Shown: in pieces, positions 34,384 through 44,822 of the stretch | Position numbering within the stretch: the first letter of the stretch is position 1 | Layout: each line of letters opens with the position of its first letter | From: Ramlibacter cellulosilyticus | GTDB taxonomy: Bacteria; Pseudomonadota; Gammaproteobacteria; Burkholderiales; Burkholderiaceae_C | Reading direction: 5' to 3' | Assembly (NCBI RefSeq): GCF_014297465.1 | Contig: NZ_JACORT010000008.1 | Coordinates: forward strand, 1 to 64,000 | DNA: 64,000 nt | Made by a program: the position numbers and the translations under genes | Notes under the pieces: model-generated | Database searches by the model: none | The model's input: only the letters and a program-made list of their open reading frames with translations | What the model was told of the DNA's origin: nothing

Positions 34384-35124
34384 TCAGAACTTGTAGCCTG
34401 CGGCCCGCAGCACGGCGCGCGCCGCGTTGGTGCGCAGGTAGGCCAGGAACAGCGAGGCCACCGGGTTGTGCACGCCAGCCTGCAGCAGCACGGCGTCCTG
34501 CTGCAGGGGCTGGTACAGGGACGCCGGCACCACCCAGCCGGAGCCGCGGGCGACGAGCCCGGCTTCGGCGACCTGCGACAGGGCGACGAAGGCAAGCCGC
34601 GCATTGCCGCTGGCGGCGAACTGGTAGGCCTGGCCGATGTTCTCGCCGGTCACCAGCAGCGGCTGCCAGCCTTCCTCGAGGTTGAGGGCCTTGAGCACTT
34701 CCAGGGCCGCCGCCCCGTAGGGCGCGACGCGGGGGTCGGCGATGGCGAGCTTGCCCTGCGGGCGGCGCAGGACCTCGCCGCGGGCGTCCACCACGTCGCC
34801 TGTCGCGCTCCAGAGCACGAGCTGGCCGAAGGCGTAGGTGTAGCGCGTGCCGGGGCGCGCGAGCCCTTCGGCTTCCAGCTTGCGCGGCGTTTCCGCGTCG
34901 GCGGCGAGCAGCACTTCGAAAGGCGCGCCGTTGCGGACCTGCGCGAAGAGCTTGCCGGTGGATCCGAGGGAGACGATGGCCTCGTGGCCCGTGTCGCGCT
35001 TGAAGGCGGCGGCGATCTTCTGGATCGGCCCCGCCAGGTTCGCCGCCGCGGCGACCTGCACCTCGCCCGCAGCCGCCGCCAGGGGCGCGGCCAGGGCCAG
35101 GAGCAGGGCGAGGCGGCGGAGCAT
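34384..35124 (-). CDS. modA: Molybdate-binding periplasmic protein ModA
   Basis: 246 aa with a Sec signal (MLRRLALLLALAAPLAAAAG). The mature start EVQVAAAANLAGPIQKIAAAF carries the oxyanion-site Ala/Ser loop, and VSLGSTGKLFAQVRNGAPFEVLLAAD the second loop. Further ligand contacts lie in VAPYGAAALEVLKAL and TGENIGQAYQFAASGNARLAFV. First gene of modABC. Its upstream region is occupied by the repeat block at 35172-35277. TATACT on the minus strand at 35137-35132 could be a -10 box but no matching -35 was found. Confidence 0.93.
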   Translation of the reverse strand: MLRRLALLLALAAPLAAAAGEVQVAAAANLAGPIQKIAAAFKRDTGHEAIVSLGSTGKLFAQVRNGAPFEVLLAADAETPRKLEAEGLARPGTRYTYAFGQLVLWSATGDVVDARGEVLRRPQGKLAIADPRVAPYGAAALEVLKALNLEEGWQPLLVTGENIGQAYQFAASGNARLAFVALSQVAEAGLVARGSGWVVPASLYQPLQQDAVLLQAGVHNPVASLFLAYLRTNAARAVLRAAGYKF

Positions 35125-35171
35125 GGGCGCGAGTATAGGAATCTTCGCTGGCGTGGCGCGCGTGCTGTCAC

Positions 35172-35277
35172 GTAGGCTGGGTTGCGCGCAGCGCACCCCG
35201 GCGTTTCGCGGCGGCGCGGATCGCTGGGGTGCGCTTCGCGCAACCCAGCCTACCTGGCTGCGCGCAACCCAGCCTAC
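35172..35277. repeat. Block of three GTAGGCTGGGTT repeat copies
   Basis: Arms 35172-35202 and 35223-35253 form an inverted pair. A partial third copy at 35259-35277 reads toward the regulator gene. The minus-strand GTAGG of this copy supplies the TAG stop codon of the GAF/Fis regulator (stop at 35274-35276). The block separates the ends of modA's leader and the regulator. Confidence 0.85.
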
Positions 35278-36389
35278 TTCTTCTGCGCCAGCTTCCTGTA
35301 CACCGTCGCGCGGCTGATCCCCAGCGTGCGTGCGGCTTCCATCACGTTGCCGCGCGCGTCGCTGACGGCCTTGCGGATCAGGGCGATCTCCACGTCGCGC
35401 AAGGGCAGGCGCGTGTTCGCGCCGGAGCGGGCGTCGCCGGCCGATTGCGGCAGGCAGGCCAGGCGCAGGCCGGACCACAGGGGCACTTCCACGGGCGGCT
35501 GTTCGGGATGGCGGGCGCGGTCGAACAGCGGCTCCCAGGGCTGCGCGAACAGTTCGCTGCAATGCACGGGCGCCGGCGGCGTGGCGGCCAGTGCCGCCAC
35601 CATCTGCCGTGCGGCGCCGTTGCTGCCGGCGACCCAGCCTTCCTCGTCGAGGCAGATCAGGCCGTCGTCGTCGTCCCCCAGCAGGCGGCCGGGCCAGTTC
35701 AGGCGCAGCACGAGGCGGTGCGGCCGCGAGAGCGCGAGGGCGTTCTCGATGCTGCGCGCCGACTGCGCCACCAGGTGCTTCAGCTCCGGGCGCTCCGCCG
35801 CGTCGATGCCGGTGAGGTCCAGCATGCCGACGCAGGCGCCGTCCGGGCCGAAGAGCGGCGCGCCGGCGCAGCTGTAGCAGCCGGTGTCGCTGAAGAAGTG
35901 TTCGCCGCGGTGCAGCCACACGGGCTGCAGTTCGGCCAGCGCCGCGCCGATGGCGGTGGTGCCCACGCTGCGCTCGGACAGGTCGACGCCGACGCGCGTG
36001 ATGACGGAAGCGCGCGGGTCGCGCCGGTCGATCGGCCCGTGGGCGTCGACGACCACGCCTTCCTCGTTGGTCAGGATGGCGAAGTAGCGGGTGCTGGCGA
36101 TCGCACGGCCGAGCTGCTCCAGCACCGGACGCGCCGCGGCCACCAGCGTGCGGTTCGCCTCCGCGACGCGCCGCATGTGCTGCTCGGGAACGACGTCGAA
36201 CGCCACGGGGTCGTGCGGACGCCGCCCTTCGCCCAGGCAGCGGCGCCACGAGCGCTCGATCCACGCGCCTTCGAACCAGCCATGGACGAGCACGTCCGTC
36301 ATGGACCGGCCTTCTTCCATCACGGCGCGCCGCGCCCGCTCGATCTGCGCCAGGCGGTCCTGCGCCGCACCCGTCACCGGAAGGCCCAT
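35274..36389 (-). CDS. GAF/Fis-type transcriptional regulator lacking a sigma-54 AAA+ domain
   Basis: 371 aa from ATG 36389, preceded by GAGGAG (36398-36403). The N-terminal part (about 20-90, [17 protein letters not shown]) and the GAF domain (about 75-225, [20 protein letters not shown] ... [25 protein letters not shown]) match AcoR-like activators. A PAS-like segment follows ([20 protein letters not shown]), then a Fis-type HTH at the end ([35 protein letters not shown]). The central ATPase that contacts sigma-54 is missing, so it must act at ordinary promoters or as a repressor. It is divergent from coxS and the likely cox regulator. Its effector is unknown. Confidence 0.82.
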   Translation of the reverse strand: MGLPVTGAAQDRLAQIERARRAVMEEGRSMTDVLVHGWFEGAWIERSWRRCLGEGRRPHDPVAFDVVPEQHMRRVAEANRTLVAAARPVLEQLGRAIASTRYFAILTNEEGVVVDAHGPIDRRDPRASVITRVGVDLSERSVGTTAIGAALAELQPVWLHRGEHFFSDTGCYSCAGAPLFGPDGACVGMLDLTGIDAAERPELKHLVAQSARSIENALALSRPHRLVLRLNWPGRLLGDDDDGLICLDEEGWVAGSNGAARQMVAALAATPPAPVHCSELFAQPWEPLFDRARHPEQPPVEVPLWSGLRLACLPQSAGDARSGANTRLPLRDVEIALIRKAVSDARGNVMEAARTLGISRATVYRKLAQKK

Positions 36390-36445
36390 CGCCACGCTCC
36401 TCTTGTCTCCTGCCGGGCAGCCCCGCCGCCCGCTGCGTGACGCAT

Positions 36446-36461
36446 TGTTCCATTTTGAGAA
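36446..36461. promoter_or_regulatory. Candidate operator, TGTTCCA-WW-TTGAGAA, upstream of coxS
   Basis: TGTTCCATTTTGAGAA lies between the divergent regulator (start 36389) and coxS (start 36562). The same 16-mer with only the two central bases changed occurs at 50072-50087, upstream of the TonB receptor/xdhC pair. It is locally AT-rich in GC-rich DNA. Its ends (TTC...GAA) are weakly palindromic. A binding site for the GAF/Fis regulator is the simplest reading (inference). Confidence 0.5.
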
Positions 36462-36561
36462 TTTCGCGCCACTGCCCGAACCACCTAGGGTTTCGCCTAG
36501 CAGGAGGGTGGGGTGCGAATTCAACAATGGGCGCCCCGGTCCCCACACAGGAGAGACACGA

Positions 36562-37035
36562 ATGCTGGTATCACTCAAGGTCAACGGGAAGGCGGCAAGC
36601 GTCGACGTCGCGCCCAATACGTTGCTGGTCACCGCGCTGCGCGAGCACCTCCGCCTGACGGGCACCCACGTGGGCTGCGACACCGCCCAGTGCGGCGCCT
36701 GCACCGTGCTCGTCAACGGCCGGGCCATCAAGTCCTGCAACACCCTCGCCGCCCAGCATCCCGGCGCCGAGATCACCACCATCGAAGGCATCGCGCAGGC
36801 GGACGGCACGCTGCACCCCATGCAGGCGGCGTTCAAGGACTGCCACGGCCTGCAATGCGGCTTCTGCACCCCGGGGATGGTCATGAGCTCGCTGGACCTG
36901 TGCCAGCGCCACCCGAACGCCAGCGAGACGCAGATCCGGGAGCAGCTCGAAGGCAACATGTGCCGCTGCACCGGGTACCAGAACATCGTGAAGGCCGTGC
37001 AGCAGGGCCAGGCTGCCATGGCCGGCAAGCCCTGA
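36562..37035 (+). CDS. coxS: Form II carbon-monoxide-dehydrogenase-like small (2Fe-2S) subunit
   Basis: 157 aa with two [2Fe-2S] clusters. The plant-type ferredoxin domain carries [16 protein letters not shown] and the distal Cys of AIKSC. The helical domain carries CGFCTPG and MCRCTGY. It passes electrons from the molybdenum site in CoxL to FAD in CoxM. GGAGAG precedes the ATG at 36562. First gene of the cluster; coxL follows after 10 nt. Confidence 0.92.
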   Translation: MLVSLKVNGKAASVDVAPNTLLVTALREHLRLTGTHVGCDTAQCGACTVLVNGRAIKSCNTLAAQHPGAEITTIEGIAQADGTLHPMQAAFKDCHGLQCGFCTPGMVMSSLDLCQRHPNASETQIREQLEGNMCRCTGYQNIVKAVQQGQAAMAGKP

Positions 37036-37045
37036 GGAGACCGCC

Positions 37046-39421
<2,376 letters not shown>

Positions 39422-39443
39422 ACCCGAAGGAGAGGAAGACACC

Positions 39444-40238
39444 ATGTATGCATTCACCTTCGAACGTCCCGCCTCGCTGGCCGATGCGCAGCGCGCCGCC
39501 TCCGCGGGCGGCGCCAAGGTGCTGGCCGGCGGCCAGACCCTGCTCGCCTCGATGAAGCTGCGCCTGGCGCAGCCCGAGACCCTGGTCGACCTGGGCGGCA
39601 TCGCCGAACTCGCGGGCATCCGCCGCGAAGGCAACGCGCTGGTGATCGGCGCGATGACGAAGCACGCCGACGTCGCGGCCAACGCCGACGTGAAGTCCGC
39701 CATTCCCGCGCTGGCGGAGCTGGCGGCCGGCATCGGCGACCGGCAGGTCCGTGCGATGGGCACGATCGGGGGCTCGCTCGCGAACAACGATCCGGCCGCC
39801 TGCTATCCGGCGGGCGTGCTGGCGCTGAACGCGACGATCGTCACCACCCGGCGCAAGATCGCCGCGGACGACTTCTTCCAGGGCCTGTTCGCGACGGCGC
39901 TGAACGACGGTGAACTGATCACGTCCGTGAGCTTCCCGTTGGCGAAGCGCGCGGCCTACATCAAGTTCAAGCAGCCGGCGTCCCGCTTCGCGCTGATCGG
40001 CGTGTGCGTGGCGCAGACGGACAGCGGCGTGCGCGTCGCGGTCACGGGCGGCGGCAGCGGCGTGTTCCGGCACACCGGACTGGAGCAGGCGCTGGCGAAG
40101 AGCTTCACGCCGGAAGCGGCGGCCGGCGTGAAGGTGGACGCCGGCGAGCTCTCGAGCGACCTGCACGCCAGCGCGGCGTACCGGGCGAACCTGATCTCGG
40201 TGCTGACGCAGCGGGCGGTGGTGAAGGCGCTGGGGTAG
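39444..40238 (+). CDS. coxM: CO-dehydrogenase-like medium (FAD-binding) subunit
   Basis: 264 aa of the vanillyl-alcohol-oxidase-like FAD fold. FAD pyrophosphate motifs are AGGQTLLASMKLRLAQP (about residues 31-47) and the TIGGSLANNDPAA loop (about 110-122). The C-terminal part resembles the CO_deh_flav_C domain. It receives electrons through CoxS and passes them to a quinone or other acceptor. It lies 22 nt after coxL. A repeat element separates it from coxD. Confidence 0.92.
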   Translation: MYAFTFERPASLADAQRAASAGGAKVLAGGQTLLASMKLRLAQPETLVDLGGIAELAGIRREGNALVIGAMTKHADVAANADVKSAIPALAELAAGIGDRQVRAMGTIGGSLANNDPAACYPAGVLALNATIVTTRRKIAADDFFQGLFATALNDGELITSVSFPLAKRAAYIKFKQPASRFALIGVCVAQTDSGVRVAVTGGGSGVFRHTGLEQALAKSFTPEAAAGVKVDAGELSSDLHASAAYRANLISVLTQRAVVKALG

Positions 40239-40261
40239 GTCGCTCTTTCTCCCCCGGTCTT

Positions 40262-40355
40262 TCTCCCTCTCCCCGCTGGGGAGAGGGTTGGGGTGAGGGG
40301 CAGGCACGGCGCACGCCCTCACCCCAGCCCTCTCCCGCAAGCGGGAGAGGGAGCA
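40262..40355. repeat. CCCTCTCCC-type nested palindrome between coxM and coxD
   Basis: Contains CCCTCTCCCCGC/GGGGAGAGGG near 40266-40288, then CTCACCCC/GGGGTGAG arms and TCTCCCGCAAGCGGGAGA near 40331-40348. This is a widespread intergenic repeat type. It lies within an otherwise continuous operon and could create a stable mRNA hairpin that lowers expression of the maturation genes compared with the enzyme subunits. Confidence 0.8.
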
Positions 40356-40373
40356 ACCGCCAATAATGACCCC

Positions 40374-41279
40374 ATGTCCGCGCCCTTCGCCTCCATCGAC
40401 GCCCTCCAGCAGGCCCTCGTCGCCGCCGGCTACTTCGCCGAGCGTCGCCTCGCGACCGCGGTCTTCCTCGCCCTCAAGCTGCAGCGCCCGCTGCTCCTCG
40501 AAGGCGAACCCGGCGTCGGGAAGACGGAGCTCGCGAAGGCGCTCGCCGTCGCCCTGCAGCGCGCGCTGATCCGCCTGCAGTGCTACGACGGCCTGGAGCT
40601 GCGCGAGGCCCTCTACGAATGGAACTACGCCGCGCAGCTGCTGCACATGCGCGCGGTGGAAGGCAAGGAGAGCGCCGACCAGGTCGAGCGCGAGGTCTAC
40701 CAGGACCGCTACCTCATTCGCCGTCCCCTCCTGCAGGCGCTGCAGGCGCCCGAGCCCGGCGCCGTGCTGCTGATCGACGAAGTGGACCGCGCCGACGAAC
40801 CGTTCGAGGCCTTCCTGCTGGAATACCTCGGCGAGTACCAGGTGAGCATCCCCGAGATCGGCACGATCCGCGCCCGCGCGACGCCGGTCACCATCCTCAC
40901 GAGCAACCGCACGCGCGAGCTCAACGACGCCGTCAAGCGCCGCTGCCTGTACCACTGGCTCGACTACCCCGAGCGGGAGCGGGAGCTGGCGATCGTGCGC
41001 GCCCGCGTGCCGGAGGCGAGCGAGGCCTTGTCGCGGCAGGTCGCCGAGTTCGTCGGCCGGCTGCGCAGCCAGCCTTTCGCCAATGCCTTCCAGCGCGCGC
41101 CCGGCATCGCCGAGAGCGTCGAGTGGGCCAAGGCGCTGGTCGCGCTGGACACGCTGGCCCTCGATCCCGAGGTGGTCACCGACACCGCGGGCATCCTCTT
41201 CAAGCAGCGCGAAGACGTGGCCGCGCTCACGCGCGAGCTGGCCGGCGAGCTGCTCAAGCCCGAACCCCAGGCGGCCTGA
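40374..41279 (+). CDS. coxD: MoxR-type AAA+ ATPase, CO dehydrogenase maturation factor CoxD
   Basis: 301 aa from ATG 40374. Walker A GEPGVGKTELAKAL (about residues 42-55), Walker B AVLLIDEVDRADEPFEAFLL, sensor 1 TSNRTRELNDAVKRRC. In Oligotropha carboxidovorans, CoxD helps build the Mo-Cu site with CoxE. Here the enzyme is form II, so its role is likely analogous remodelling of the Mo centre (inference). The next gene follows after 15 nt. Confidence 0.9.
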   Translation: MSAPFASIDALQQALVAAGYFAERRLATAVFLALKLQRPLLLEGEPGVGKTELAKALAVALQRALIRLQCYDGLELREALYEWNYAAQLLHMRAVEGKESADQVEREVYQDRYLIRRPLLQALQAPEPGAVLLIDEVDRADEPFEAFLLEYLGEYQVSIPEIGTIRARATPVTILTSNRTRELNDAVKRRCLYHWLDYPERERELAIVRARVPEASEALSRQVAEFVGRLRSQPFANAFQRAPGIAESVEWAKALVALDTLALDPEVVTDTAGILFKQREDVAALTRELAGELLKPEPQAA

Positions 41280-41294
41280 AGCGCCGCACCCACC

Positions 41295-42473
41295 ATGGCC
41301 ACCCTCGGTGATGCGCGCAGCGGCAAGCTCGCCGACAACATCGCAGGCTTCGGCCGCGCGCTGCGCCGCGCCGGCCTGCGCGTGGACAGCGCGCGCATCG
41401 CACTCGCCCAGGAGGCGGCCGGCCTCGTGGGCGTGGGCCGCAAGGACGACCTCGCCGCCGCCATGGAGGCCGTGCTGGTCAGCCGCGAGCAGGAGCGCGG
41501 CGTGTTCCGCGAACTCTTCGCCGCGTACTTCCGCGACCCCGCCGTGGCGCACAAGCTGCTCGCGCAGATGCTGCCGTCGGCGCAAGGCGTCAAGGATCCG
41601 GCGAAGCGACCGCGGGTGAGCGAAGCGCTCGCGCCGCAGAAGCGTTTCGGCGCCGGAGAGCGCAAGCCGGACAAGGAAGTCGACTTCGACGCCGCCATGA
41701 CGGCGAGCGACATGGCGCGCCTCAAGCACGCGGACTTCAACGGCCTCACCGCGAGCGAGTACCACCTGGTCGAAGGCCTCGCGCGCGACATCGCGCTGCC
41801 GGTGCCGAAGTTCGAGCAGCGCCGCATGCGCCCCGGCGGCCGCGGCGCGCAGCTGCACTGGGCGCGCACGATCCGCCATGCGGGCCACACCGGCGGCGAG
41901 CTGCTGGTGCTGCGCCGCATGCAGCGCCGCCGCGAAGCCCTGCCGCTGCTGGTGCTCGTCGACGTGTCCGGCTCCATGGAGCGCTACGCGCGCCTGCTGC
42001 TCGCCTTCCTGCACGCGGCGACGCGCGCGCACCGCCGGCGCGACGTCTTCGCCTTCGGCACGCACCTCACCGACCTCACGCCCGCCTTCCGCCTGGCCGA
42101 CACCGACGCGATGCTCGCCGCGGCCAGCGCCGCCATCGACGACTTCGCCGGCGGCACGCGCCTGGGTGCGTCCCTCGCGACGCTGCGCGAAAAGCATGCG
42201 CGCCGGCTCGTGGGTCGCCGCACGCTCGTGCTCGTGATCAGCGACGGTCTCGACACCGGCGAGCCCGAGGACCTGTCACGCGAACTCGACTGGCTGACGC
42301 ATCGCTGTCGCCGGCTGCTCTGGCTCAACCCGCTGCTGCGCTTCGAGGGCTATGCTCCCCTTGCGCGGGGTGCGGCGGTCCTGCACCGGCATGCGCACGC
42401 GATGCTGGCGGTGCACAACCTGGAAAAGCTGCAGGACCTGGCGCGCAGCCTGGCCGAGCTGCTCGACAACTAG
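41295..42473 (+). CDS. coxE: VWA-domain protein CoxE
   Basis: 392 aa. The C-terminal von Willebrand A domain has the MIDAS motif LLVLVDVSGSMERY (DxSxS) near residue 225 and GGTRLGASLATL, followed by LVLVISDGLDTGEPEDL. The N-terminal half is charged and helical. MoxR ATPases act with VWA partners, and coxD-coxE pairs are standard in cox clusters. It lies 15 nt before coxG. Confidence 0.9.
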   Translation: MATLGDARSGKLADNIAGFGRALRRAGLRVDSARIALAQEAAGLVGVGRKDDLAAAMEAVLVSREQERGVFRELFAAYFRDPAVAHKLLAQMLPSAQGVKDPAKRPRVSEALAPQKRFGAGERKPDKEVDFDAAMTASDMARLKHADFNGLTASEYHLVEGLARDIALPVPKFEQRRMRPGGRGAQLHWARTIRHAGHTGGELLVLRRMQRRREALPLLVLVDVSGSMERYARLLLAFLHAATRAHRRRDVFAFGTHLTDLTPAFRLADTDAMLAAASAAIDDFAGGTRLGASLATLREKHARRLVGRRTLVLVISDGLDTGEPEDLSRELDWLTHRCRRLLWLNPLLRFEGYAPLARGAAVLHRHAHAMLAVHNLEKLQDLARSLAELLDN

Positions 42474-42488
42474 AACGGACGCACACAC

Positions 42489-43073
42489 ATGGACATGCAA
42501 GGCAGCCGCCACCTGGCGGTCACGCAACAACAGGCCTGGGAGGCGCTGAACGATCCGGAGGTGCTGAAGATCTGCATCCCGGGCTGCGACAAGGTGGAAG
42601 CGACGGGCGAGAACCAGTACGCCATCGGCATGGCCGTGAAGATCGGCCCGGTGGCCGCGCGCTTCAACGGCAAGATCCTGCTCGCGGACGTGCTGCCTCC
42701 CAACAGCTACACGCTCGCCTTCGAAGGGCAGGGCGGCGCGGCCGGCTTCGGCAAGGGCTCGGCGAAGGTGAATCTCGCCCCGGCCGTCGAAGGTGCCGGC
42801 TGCGAGCTGGCCTACACGGCGCAGGCGCAGGTGGGCGGCAAGATCGCGCAGGTGGGCCAGCGCCTGGTCGATGGCGTCGCCAAGTCGATGGCGGAGGACT
42901 TCTTCCGCCGCTTCGACGAGGAGATGCAGCGCCGCCACCCGGTGGAAGTCGCGGCGGAGAAGGCGCTGGCCGGCGCGGAAGCGGCCCTGCCGTCGCCCAG
43001 GAAGATGCCCATCTGGGTGTGGATCGTGTTCGCGGTGGTGGTGCTGCTCGCGCTGCTGCTGCTCGCGCGCTGA
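42489..43073 (+). CDS. coxG: CoxG-like SRPBCC protein with membrane anchor
   Basis: 194 aa. Residues 1-145 form an SRPBCC/START-like fold (MDMQGSRHLAVTQQQAWEALNDPEVLKICIPGCDKVE is typical of the CoxG family). The C terminus ends in a single helix, about 171-193 (MPIWVWIVFAVVVLLALLLL). CoxG is thought to anchor CO dehydrogenase to the inner membrane. Seven nt separate it from the Bug receptor gene. Confidence 0.9.
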   Translation: MDMQGSRHLAVTQQQAWEALNDPEVLKICIPGCDKVEATGENQYAIGMAVKIGPVAARFNGKILLADVLPPNSYTLAFEGQGGAAGFGKGSAKVNLAPAVEGAGCELAYTAQAQVGGKIAQVGQRLVDGVAKSMAEDFFRRFDEEMQRRHPVEVAAEKALAGAEAALPSPRKMPIWVWIVFAVVVLLALLLLAR

Positions 43074-43080
43074 GGACCGC

Positions 43081-44073
43081 ATGCAAGCACCGAGCCGCCG
43101 CCTCACCCGCCGGGCCCTCCTCGGGGCGACGGCCGGCGCGCTCGCCTTGCCTGCGTTCGCGTTCGCGCAGGCTTCGAGCTACCCGGCGCGGCCGATCTCG
43201 CTGATCGTGCCCTGGCCGGCCGGCGGGCAGACGGACATCACGATGCGCATCCTCGCGGAACTCGCCGGCCGCACGCTGGGCCAGCCGGTCGTGGTGGAGA
43301 ACCGTCCCGGCGCCGCGGGCACGCTCGTGGGCCCGGCCTTGCACAATGCGGCGCCCGACGGCTACGTGCTCGGGCAACTGCCGCTCACGCTCTACCGCGC
43401 CGCGCTGCAACGCAAGGTGCCCTGGGACCCGCTGCGCGACATCACGCCGGTGATCCAGATCTCGGGCGTCACCTTCGGGATCGTGGTGCCGGCGGACAGC
43501 GCCTTCCGGTCGTTCGCCGACCTGGTCGCCTGGGGGCGCGAGAACCCGGGCCGCCTGACGGTGGGCTCCACCGGCATCGGCAGCACCGCGCACCTGGCGA
43601 TGGAAGACGTGCTCTCGCGCGAAGGCGTGCGCTACATCCACGTGCCGTACAAGGGCACGGCGGACCAGATGCTCGCGGTGGCGACGAAGACGCTGATGGT
43701 CGGCGTCAATTCCACGGGCTTCGCGCCTTACGTGGAGACCGGCAAGCTGCGGCTGCTGGCGAACTTCAACGCGCAGCGCAGCAAGCGCTGGCCGCACGTG
43801 CCCACGATGCGCGAGCTGGGCTACCCCGAGGCGGTCTACACCTCGCCCTACGGCATCGGCATGCCGGCGGGCGGCGACCCGCTCGTGGTCCGCAAGCTGC
43901 ACGATGCGTTCCGCCAGGCGCTGTTCGATCCTATGCACCTGCAGGAACTGGCCAAGTACGACATGGAACCCGAGTACCTGGACACGGCGACGTACGGCCG
44001 CTACGTGCAGGAGGTGAGCGCGCGCGAGCGGCAGTTGCTTGCGCGGCTGGGGCTGGGCGTGCGCACGGAATGA
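43081..44073 (+). CDS. Bug-family (TctC) receptor within the cox cluster
   Basis: 330 aa. The signal region MQAPSRRLTRRALLGATAGA is twin-arginine-like (RRxLTRRALLG), unlike the Sec signals of the other Bug proteins here. The mature part begins YPARPISLIVPWPAGGQTDITMR, and loops NRPGAAGTLVGP and GSTGIGSTAHLAMEDV define the family. No tctAB is adjacent; orphan Bug receptors are common in Burkholderiales and may serve sensing or a distant permease. Its end overlaps the ABC ATPase gene by 4 nt, which ties the cox genes to the transporter genes in one transcription unit. Confidence 0.9.
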   Translation: MQAPSRRLTRRALLGATAGALALPAFAFAQASSYPARPISLIVPWPAGGQTDITMRILAELAGRTLGQPVVVENRPGAAGTLVGPALHNAAPDGYVLGQLPLTLYRAALQRKVPWDPLRDITPVIQISGVTFGIVVPADSAFRSFADLVAWGRENPGRLTVGSTGIGSTAHLAMEDVLSREGVRYIHVPYKGTADQMLAVATKTLMVGVNSTGFAPYVETGKLRLLANFNAQRSKRWPHVPTMRELGYPEAVYTSPYGIGMPAGGDPLVVRKLHDAFRQALFDPMHLQELAKYDMEPEYLDTATYGRYVQEVSARERQLLARLGLGVRTE

Positions 44074-44822
44074 ACACGGACGCCGTCCTGCGCTGCACCG
44101 AGGTGTCCAAGCGCTACGGGCGCACGCAGGCGCTGGACGCCGTTTCGCTGTCCGTCGCTCCGGGAGAGATGGTGGCACTGCTGGGGCCGAACGGGGCCGG
44201 CAAGACGACCTTGTTCCAGCTGCTCACCGGGCTGTACGTCGCCGACAGCGGCGCCGTGGAAGTGCTGGGCGCCGACATGCGCCGCGAGCCGGTGCGCGCG
44301 CTGGCGCAGCTGGGCGTGGTCTTCCAGCAGCCGGCGCTGGACCTGAACCTCTCCGTGCGGGCGAGCCTGCGCTTCCACGCCGACCTGCACGGGCTGCCGT
44401 CGTCGGTCTCGCGCCCGCGCATCGATGAACTGCTGCAACGCTTCGGCCTGGCCGAGGTGGCGGGCAAGCCGGCGCGCGAACTCTCGGGCGGCAACCGGCG
44501 CAAGGTCGAACTGGTGCGCGCGCTGCTGCACGCGCCCAGACTGCTGCTGATGGACGAGGCGACGGTGGGGCTGGACCCGGCGTCGCGCGCGCAGTTGCTC
44601 GAAGAAGTGCTGCAGGCCCGCAGCGAGCGCGGGCTGGGCGTGCTGTGGGCCACGCACCTGGTCGACGAGGCCGAGAAGGCGCAGCGCGTCGTGGTGCTGC
44701 ACAAGGGCAAGGTGCTGTGGGACGGGACCGCGCAGGCGCTGTGTGCGGACCGGGGGGCGGCCAGCCTGCAGGGCGCCTTCCTCAAGCTCACTGGAGGGCA
44801 GAAGAATGCGACGACTGCTTGA
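44070..44822 (+). CDS. ABC transporter ATP-binding protein, PQQ-alcohol-dehydrogenase-associated type
   Basis: 250 aa. Walker A LLGPNGAGKTTLFQLLTGLY (about 36-55), signature ELSGGNRRKVELVRALL, Walker B RLLLMDEATVGLDPASR, switch His in LWATHLVDEAEKAQ. The length and GGNRRKVE signature match the ABC-2-type ATPase family found in PQQ-dependent alcohol catabolism clusters (TIGR03864-like, PedB group). In P. putida the homologous pedA1A2BC system supports growth that depends on rare-earth elements. ATG 44070 overlaps the Bug gene. It overlaps the propeller gene by 17 nt. Confidence 0.83.
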   Translation: MNTDAVLRCTEVSKRYGRTQALDAVSLSVAPGEMVALLGPNGAGKTTLFQLLTGLYVADSGAVEVLGADMRREPVRALAQLGVVFQQPALDLNLSVRASLRFHADLHGLPSSVSRPRIDELLQRFGLAEVAGKPARELSGGNRRKVELVRALLHAPRLLLMDEATVGLDPASRAQLLEEVLQARSERGLGVLWATHLVDEAEKAQRVVVLHKGKVLWDGTAQALCADRGAASLQGAFLKLTGGQKNATTA

